Source of the DNA: a bacterium
Lineage (GTDB): Bacteria; Calditrichota; Calditrichia; RBG-13-44-9; J042
Direction: 5' to 3'
Assembly (NCBI GenBank): GCA_015494485.1
Contig: WGBF01000371.1
Coordinates: forward strand, 1-9,329
DNA: 9,329 bases
The notes beneath the pieces are model-generated. The model had not been told where the DNA came from. It saw only the letters and a list, made by a program, of their open reading frames with translations, and made no database searches. Made by a program: the position numbers and the translations under genes. Position 1 is the first letter of the stretch, and each line of letters opens with the position of its first letter. Below are positions 4,473 to 9,329 of this stretch, piece after piece.

Positions 4473-6677
4473 ATGCGGTTACTGGCAGTCATTGTTTTAC
4501 TGATGTTGATTTCCCCGGGAAAATCCCAGGATTACCTGTGGCCGACGGATGCCAGCCGTTATCTCACCTCTGCCTTCTGCGAATTCCGCCCGCGGCACTT
4601 CCACGCTGCTATTGACATCAAAACCTGGGGGCAAAGCGGGTACAAAATTTTTGCGGTAGCGGACGGGTACATTTACCGCATTCGGGTGTCCTCCGCCGGA
4701 TACGGTAAGGCCATTTACCTCAAACTAAAAGACGGGAATTTTGCCATTTATGCCCATTTAATGGGATTTACGCCGGAACTGGAACGTTTTACCGATTCCC
4801 TGCGATTTGTCCGGCGAACCAACATTCTGGATGTGCAGTTGCGGCCGAACCAGTTTCCGGTAAAAAAGGGACAGCATATCGGGTACACCGGTGAAACGGG
4901 CATTGGTGTTCCCCACCTGCACTTTGAAATGCGTGACGCCCGCAACCGCCCCATCAATCCCCTGCGCTACTACCGCAACATGGTTACGGATGCCATCCCG
5001 CCCACGGTTACCGCCCTGGCGGTGATTCCCTGGAATGGGGTCAGTTTTGTGAACTTTCGGCCGGAAATTTTCATGCAGCCCGTGGTGGGAAAGGGGAATC
5101 TGAAACTAACCGAACCCATTTATGTGACCGGCACTGTGGCCTTAGCCGTAAAGGCATTTGACCGGGCCAATGGGGTGAACAATCGTTTTGGTATTTACTC
5201 CGCAGCGCTGGAAATTAACGGAACGCCAATTTTTCATGTTCAGTATGACCGGTTTGATTACCGCCGCACCCATCTGGTGGAACTGGACAAGAACTTTACC
5301 CTGTGGCGCCGGGGGAACGGCAAATTTCAGAATTTATTTCGCCATCCCCTCAACAATCTGGACGCCTACCGGCAAAATCCCCTGGGCAGTGGCCTGCTAA
5401 CGTTCCGGGATTTACAACCGGGGCCAAACACTTTTCGCATTACCCTGAAGGATTATCATGGAAATCAGACTACCCTTTCCGGAACGCTGGTGTGGGTGGA
5501 ACCCCGGGGAATTCAGGCCACCGTCAACTCGGCGGACAGCAACGGCGTATTGCTAAGTGTGAAAACGCCGGTTAGTCTGCGCTCCCTGCAAATTTATTCC
5601 GGGAAACAGCCGACATTTACGCAAGAAAAGGCGCTTCCTTACGAACTGGTGAATATTACCCAGACGGTTCGCTCTGTAAATTACGATGTTTTTTTGCCCA
5701 TTCGGGCCAATCCTCACATCCCGTTTCTTTCGTTATTTCCCCTGTTTCAAACGGGTGCACCGGGTTTTCCGTTTCGGTTTCCGGACAATTCCGCGGATAG
5801 CGGGGCGTTTCACCTTCGAACAATTCACGGCAGCATGGTGTACGAAGGGCCACCGGATTTACTTCTGAGCCTGCCTGAAGATATCCGCCAGAAATACGTT
5901 CGGGTAATCTCCACCAGTCCCAATCGGGTGCTGGCCTCTTTCAACAGTGAGATTTTCACCGAAATCTCCCATACGCCGGTGCAATTCGAACATTTGCTTC
6001 TTTCCGAAATGAATCGCTGGCATCTGCAGATACCCGGTTCCCGGGGTACCGTGTTTTCCCCGGACAGCCTGCTAAAGCTAACCTTTCAACCCAACAGTAT
6101 TTACGATTCCATGCTGGTTTCCATCACCACCCTGGACACCAGCGAACTGCCGGCGGCGCTGAAGCCGGCTCATTATCCCATTAAAAGCCAGGTGTACGAC
6201 CTGCAACCGTTTGACCAGCCGTTCAATTCCGGGGTCTGGATTCACTTCCGGCTCCCGGACAGCCTGAAACACCAACCCGGTGTGAATTTTTATTATCTGG
6301 ATTTAAAGAAAGGGTGGAGCTTTTTCCCCTCCAAAGCAAAGAATGGCTGGTTAACGGGTAAAATCACCAGTCTGGAAAAATTTGCCGTCATTCAGGATAC
6401 CATTCCCCCGGTAGTGGAAGCCATTCCGCCCGGGACGAAAAATTACCGCATACCGCCAGGGTACCGGGCATTTCATGTGGAAGATGAAATGGCCGGTATT
6501 TACCGTGAGACCCAGATTTCCGTGGAGGTCAATGGCCGCTGGATGATTTTTGAATACGACCCGGAAGAAAAGCTCATTCTGGTACCGAAAAAATACCTGC
6601 CTGCGTCCGGAGGCACCATCCGAATTACCGTGGCAGATAACGCCGGAAATTCACTGGCAAAAACCTTTCCATTCTAA
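4473..6677 (+). CDS. Exported M23-family (LytM-type) zinc metallopeptidase with long beta-rich C-terminal region
   Basis: A 734-residue precursor. Residues 1-18 form a signal peptide (R2, a hydrophobic run of L/V/I/M, then P-G-K-S before Q19), so the enzyme acts in the periplasm or outside. The M23 domain spans about 20-160, and all five LytM active-site residues are present. H44-x-x-x-D48 and H150 are the zinc ligands. H95 (in Y-A-H-L) and H148 (in P-H-L-H-F) are the catalytic pair. Family members usually cut peptide cross-links of peptidoglycan. An insert of about 30 residues (99-130) separates the Y-A-H-L strand from 'KKGQHIGYTGETG'. A Cys (C36) stands where close homologues usually have Gly in S-x-x-G-E-x-R. 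Residues ~170-734 look like several beta-sandwich units, two of them introduced by 'DAIPPTV' and 'DTIPPVV', and the protein ends in an Ig-like unit. The function of this part is unknown; wall or partner binding is likely. ATG 4473 follows AGGG (4464-4467). Confidence 0.92.
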   Translation: MRLLAVIVLLMLISPGKSQDYLWPTDASRYLTSAFCEFRPRHFHAAIDIKTWGQSGYKIFAVADGYIYRIRVSSAGYGKAIYLKLKDGNFAIYAHLMGFTPELERFTDSLRFVRRTNILDVQLRPNQFPVKKGQHIGYTGETGIGVPHLHFEMRDARNRPINPLRYYRNMVTDAIPPTVTALAVIPWNGVSFVNFRPEIFMQPVVGKGNLKLTEPIYVTGTVALAVKAFDRANGVNNRFGIYSAALEINGTPIFHVQYDRFDYRRTHLVELDKNFTLWRRGNGKFQNLFRHPLNNLDAYRQNPLGSGLLTFRDLQPGPNTFRITLKDYHGNQTTLSGTLVWVEPRGIQATVNSADSNGVLLSVKTPVSLRSLQIYSGKQPTFTQEKALPYELVNITQTVRSVNYDVFLPIRANPHIPFLSLFPLFQTGAPGFPFRFPDNSADSGAFHLRTIHGSMVYEGPPDLLLSLPEDIRQKYVRVISTSPNRVLASFNSEIFTEISHTPVQFEHLLLSEMNRWHLQIPGSRGTVFSPDSLLKLTFQPNSIYDSMLVSITTLDTSELPAALKPAHYPIKSQVYDLQPFDQPFNSGVWIHFRLPDSLKHQPGVNFYYLDLKKGWSFFPSKAKNGWLTGKITSLEKFAVIQDTIPPVVEAIPPGTKNYRIPPGYRAFHVEDEMAGIYRETQISVEVNGRWMIFEYDPEEKLILVPKKYLPASGGTIRITVADNAGNSLAKTFPF

Positions 6678-6704
6678 CATGCAATAAAAACCCCCATGGT
6701 GACC

Positions 6705-6721
6705 GGAATCATAGTGATTCC
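6705..6721 (+). terminator. Hairpin after the M23 peptidase gene, possible weak terminator
   Basis: GGAATCA (6705-6711) and TGATTCC (6715-6721) form a perfect 7-bp stem with a TAG loop, 28 nt after the peptidase stop. A pyrimidine-rich stretch containing TTTT (6727-6730) follows, but it is not a clean T-run. It may weakly terminate or process the peptidase transcript before the lipoprotein gene. The rest of the 119-nt gap (6678-6796) shows no clear promoter. Confidence 0.35.
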
Positions 6722-6796
6722 CTTCCTTTTCTCTTCATATTTCCCGTAAAGTTGTCGAACAATGGAATTGTGAAAAAACGATAGAGGTTGATTTCT

Positions 6797-8881
6797 ATGA
6801 AGAAATTCTGGTTCATCGGGGTACTGGCTTTTTTAAGCATTCTGGGGTGTGAAATTAAAGCACCATTACCCCCCGTCTGGAGCGTTGACGCAGTGCTCCC
6901 CCTGACTGAAAAAACGTACACCATGCAGGATCTGCTCCCTGACTCACTTCTTACCCCTCAGGGCGCTGATTCCCTGCTCTATTTCAACATTACCACGGAT
7001 TTTGACCCCGTTTCCCTAACAGAGGAAGACCTAAGCCTTCAGGCCAGCGACCGTTCCAAGCGCCTGGAAATTGGCACCATGACGCTGGACAACCTGCAGG
7101 CAATGAATACCGGTCTGATTCCCCTGCGCACCCTGATGCCGCAGCTGGCATCGCTTCCACCCGGAACAGAAGTCCAAATTCCCGAAACGCTGTTAGTGCC
7201 CGATCCGCAGGTACTGACGTCCGACGAATACCTGTGGGTGTACTTACTCCAGGGGCGAATTCGGATTACCTTAACCAATAAATTACCGTTTACCCTGGGC
7301 CCCAATGCAAAAGCAGCCGCTACAACGTTTACGATTAAAAATGACAGCACCGGCGATCAAATTGTTCAGGTAAACATTACGGATCCCATTGCACCTCAAA
7401 CATCCGGCAGTGATGTGGGCACCGTTCAGGACGGTGGCATTACGGTGTACAATGATATTCGGGTGGAATACGCCATTCCCATTGCCAGCCCTGCCACCAT
7501 TGTGGTCAGTGACTCCCTCCTGGACAATGCCGGAATCATCATTACCGTGGATCTGGAGCATCTGGAGTCCAACGCGGTGAAAGCCAAAATTGAGCCTCAG
7601 GAAATAAACCGCACCTTTTCATTTAGCATGAATACCGAACACCAGATTAAACGGGCTAAAATCAAACGGGGGGCGTTTCACTTAACCTTTACCAACACGC
7701 TTCCCATGGGAGGAAAACTGGTTTACACCTTCCCCAACCTGTTCCGCCCCGATGGTACTGTTTTTAAAGACAGTGTGGAAATCAACACCAGCACCGTGGA
7801 ACGCACCATCACTCTGGATGGGTTGGTGCTCCAACATGCGGTTTCTCCCGGAACGTTCATTGACAGCATTACCGTTGAAGTAACCGGCCAAACCAACCAG
7901 GCAACACAGTTTGTGGAACTCAATAGTACGGACTACCTGCAGGCCAGTGTTGTTGCCGATACCATTTTTGTAGAAGAATTTGAAGGAGACCTGGCCCCGG
8001 AAAGTATTCAAATTGGCCCTTATGAATTCAGCGATTTACAGGATTTTCAGAACTTCGACGGGGATCTTCAACTTTCGGATGTGCAGTTAATTCTGACGAT
8101 TTACAACGAGATCAATGTGGACAACTTAAACTTAACCCTCGAAATCAGCGGTGAACACCGCAATGATGCCGGCGTGGTGACGGCCACCAAATCCTTTACC
8201 GTTAGCAATCAAAAAATCAATCCCGGCAGTCCCGGGAATCCCGCCACCACTGAAATTGTTATTGAAGGACAGGACATTACCGACCTAATTAATATTTTAC
8301 CAACCCGAATCCAGGTCTCGGGTACCGTTACCGCTTCCGGAAATGCGGATGTGAGTTTGGGAGCTAATGTGTGGGGCAAAGCAACGTTTACTGCACCCCT
8401 CAAAATTCAACTCACCAATGTGGCACCGTTTCAAAGTGATGTGGAATGGATAACGAACGACGACATTGATCAGGACTTACAGGATAACAATCCGCTGCAA
8501 TACGGCGTGCTGGATATTTCGTTGAGTAATCACACCCCGTTTGGTGGTAGCGTTCGGCTTATTATCAGCGGTGACCCCGCACATACCGACCTGTACGACA
8601 CTACCTATTTCAATCCGGCTAAAGAAATTGTCAAAGTAATTCGGTTTGAACCGGGGAATGTGGATGCCGGTACCGGATATGTGACCCAGGCGTACGAAAA
8701 CGCCATCAAACTGGAACTTACCGAAGATGAAATTGCCATTTTAACCACACCGCCCTATCGGGTGGGCGTGGAAGCCCGTTTTCAGGATACACAGGGCACC
8801 GTGGCGGTACGGTCCACGGACTTCCTGAAATTCAATGGATTGGCCAAATTTAAACTGTACGTAAATCCGGAAGAATTATAA
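6797..8881 (+). CDS. Large repeat-containing outer-envelope lipoprotein of unknown function
   Basis: A 694-residue precursor with a lipoprotein signal: M-K-K, a hydrophobic stretch, then 'SILGC' with C18 as the lipidated cysteine and E19 in +2, so outer-membrane anchoring is likely. I do not recognise a named domain. After the anchor, 'PPVWSVDAVLPLTEKTYTMQDLL' is, to my reading, an opening style of lipoproteins in FCB-group bacteria. The rest is beta-rich with few charged clusters and one Cys only (C18). Internal repeats are visible. A strand ending in N followed by x-x-P-[F/M] occurs at N161, N300 and N578, with a degenerate copy at N437, so spacing is 139, 137 and 141. An extra copy is at N541. 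S-T-D-[Y/F]-L occurs at 377-381 and 673-677. Start choice: ATG 6797 has AGAGG at 6783-6787, and the TTG at 6788 would add three residues without benefit. The stop TAA touches the next gene. Confidence 0.88.
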   Translation: MKKFWFIGVLAFLSILGCEIKAPLPPVWSVDAVLPLTEKTYTMQDLLPDSLLTPQGADSLLYFNITTDFDPVSLTEEDLSLQASDRSKRLEIGTMTLDNLQAMNTGLIPLRTLMPQLASLPPGTEVQIPETLLVPDPQVLTSDEYLWVYLLQGRIRITLTNKLPFTLGPNAKAAATTFTIKNDSTGDQIVQVNITDPIAPQTSGSDVGTVQDGGITVYNDIRVEYAIPIASPATIVVSDSLLDNAGIIITVDLEHLESNAVKAKIEPQEINRTFSFSMNTEHQIKRAKIKRGAFHLTFTNTLPMGGKLVYTFPNLFRPDGTVFKDSVEINTSTVERTITLDGLVLQHAVSPGTFIDSITVEVTGQTNQATQFVELNSTDYLQASVVADTIFVEEFEGDLAPESIQIGPYEFSDLQDFQNFDGDLQLSDVQLILTIYNEINVDNLNLTLEISGEHRNDAGVVTATKSFTVSNQKINPGSPGNPATTEIVIEGQDITDLINILPTRIQVSGTVTASGNADVSLGANVWGKATFTAPLKIQLTNVAPFQSDVEWITNDDIDQDLQDNNPLQYGVLDISLSNHTPFGGSVRLIISGDPAHTDLYDTTYFNPAKEIVKVIRFEPGNVDAGTGYVTQAYENAIKLELTEDEIAILTTPPYRVGVEARFQDTQGTVAVRSTDFLKFNGLAKFKLYVNPEEL

Positions 8882-8898
8882 TGAATGGGAAGACATCT

Positions 8899-9329
8899 AT
8901 GAAGTTAGTGAGAATATTTACGCTGTTAATCCTGCTATCCGGGGTATTTCAGGCTTTTGCCCAACTGTCCGGTGATGCCCGGTCGTTGGGAATGGCGTTT
9001 AGTAGTAGCGCCGATGCCCGGGGTCTGGAACAGGTGGGGCAAAATCCCGCTGCACTGGCGTTACACAATGGACCCAATTTTGAACTGAATCTGTTTTCGG
9101 CGACGTTCAGTGGCTTTTTAAATGGTTTAAATTACGGAATTTACAACCAGTATTTTACCAGCGGAGATACCCTGACCGACGGTGACATTAACGACATTTT
9201 ATCTTCCATCCCCACCGACGGCTTGCAGGCAAATCTGTACACCCGTGCCACATTGCTGGCGTTTTACGCCCGCAGTCTTTCGCTTTCCCTGGGCGTAGTC
9301 GGAAACGGGAACAGCCGACAACCCTACGA
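8899..9329 (+). CDS. Outer-membrane beta-barrel protein, DUF5723/PorV-TraF-like, 3' partial
   Basis: Open from 8899 to the window edge (143 visible residues plus a partial codon). A Sec signal peptide covers about the first 21 residues (M-K-L-V-R-I, a hydrophobic core, then 'QAFA' before Q). The mature start 'LSGDARSLGMAFSSSADARGLEQVGQNPAALAL' matches the N-terminal hallmark of FadL/PorV/TraF-like outer-membrane barrels (R-S-L-G-M ... N-P-A-x-L). 'FELNLFSATFSGFLNG', the 'YNQYF' segment and 'LTDGDINDILSSIPTDGLQANL' resemble what I recall of the DUF5723 family. Alternating hydrophobic strands follow. Its substrate or role is unknown. Start choice: ATG 8899 has GGGAAG at 8887-8892 with a 6-nt spacer and gives a clean signal peptide. 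An in-frame ATG at 8881 overlaps the lipoprotein TAA as TAATG and would add six polar residues. Either way the two genes are almost contiguous and surely co-transcribed. Confidence 0.83.
   Translation, partial: MKLVRIFTLLILLSGVFQAFAQLSGDARSLGMAFSSSADARGLEQVGQNPAALALHNGPNFELNLFSATFSGFLNGLNYGIYNQYFTSGDTLTDGDINDILSSIPTDGLQANLYTRATLLAFYARSLSLSLGVVGNGNSRQPY

Noticed and set aside
6759..6771. ACAAT-GGA-ATTGT inverted repeat upstream of the lipoprotein gene
   Set aside because: The arms are only 5 bp in an AT-rich stretch. This is expected by chance and is unsupported by a nearby promoter.
1..9329. CRISPR arrays, insertion sequences, tRNA/rRNA genes, phage or toxin-antitoxin modules
   Set aside because: I found no direct-repeat array, transposase motif, terminal inverted repeat pair, tRNA-like clover or short toxin/antitoxin gene pair on reading both strands.

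Overview
The window looks like chromosomal DNA from an uncultured or little-studied bacterium of the Fibrobacterota-Chlorobiota-Bacteroidota (FCB) superphylum, plausibly of the Calditrichota/KSB1/Ignavibacteria type. The evidence is a type IX secretion-style C-terminal sorting domain at the left edge, a large multidomain M23 peptidase, a lipoprotein with an N-terminal sequence style I associate with these phyla, and an outer-membrane protein resembling DUF5723. No mobile element, CRISPR array, rRNA or tRNA is visible, and base composition looks even throughout. The phylum call is inference from protein style, not from a marker gene.

Layout, left to right. (1) 1-275 (+): C-terminal end of a large secreted protein with a FlgD-like/type IX sorting domain. 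(2) 351-842 (+): a bacterial non-haem ferritin with all metal-site residues, closed by a clear intrinsic terminator at 905-934. (3) 4316-1040 on the minus strand: a compact four-gene housekeeping operon, yhbY (ribosome-associated RNA-binding protein) - EamA/DMT permease - glycerate 2-kinase - rsmG (16S rRNA m7G527 methyltransferase). yhbY and the permease overlap by an ATGA, and the kinase and rsmG overlap by about 20 nt. (4) 4317-4472: a divergent intergenic region with several short inverted repeats. (5) 4473-9329 on the plus strand: three consecutive exported proteins, an M23 endopeptidase with a long beta-rich C-terminal region, a 694-residue lipoprotein with internal repeats, and the start of an outer-membrane beta-barrel protein that runs off the window.

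How the genes fit together. The minus-strand operon mixes translation/ribosome maturation (yhbY, rsmG) with small-molecule transport and three-carbon metabolism. The plus-strand cluster is an envelope module: a periplasmic peptidoglycan-type hydrolase, a lipoprotein of unknown function, and a probable outer-membrane protein whose gene follows it almost without a gap. The most interesting part is the lipoprotein/outer-membrane pair. The lipoprotein appears to be built from about four diverged beta-sandwich-like modules (an N-x-x-P strand motif recurring every 137-141 residues), and I cannot assign it a function. The rest of the window is fairly ordinary, and I see no clear sign of a wholly new system.
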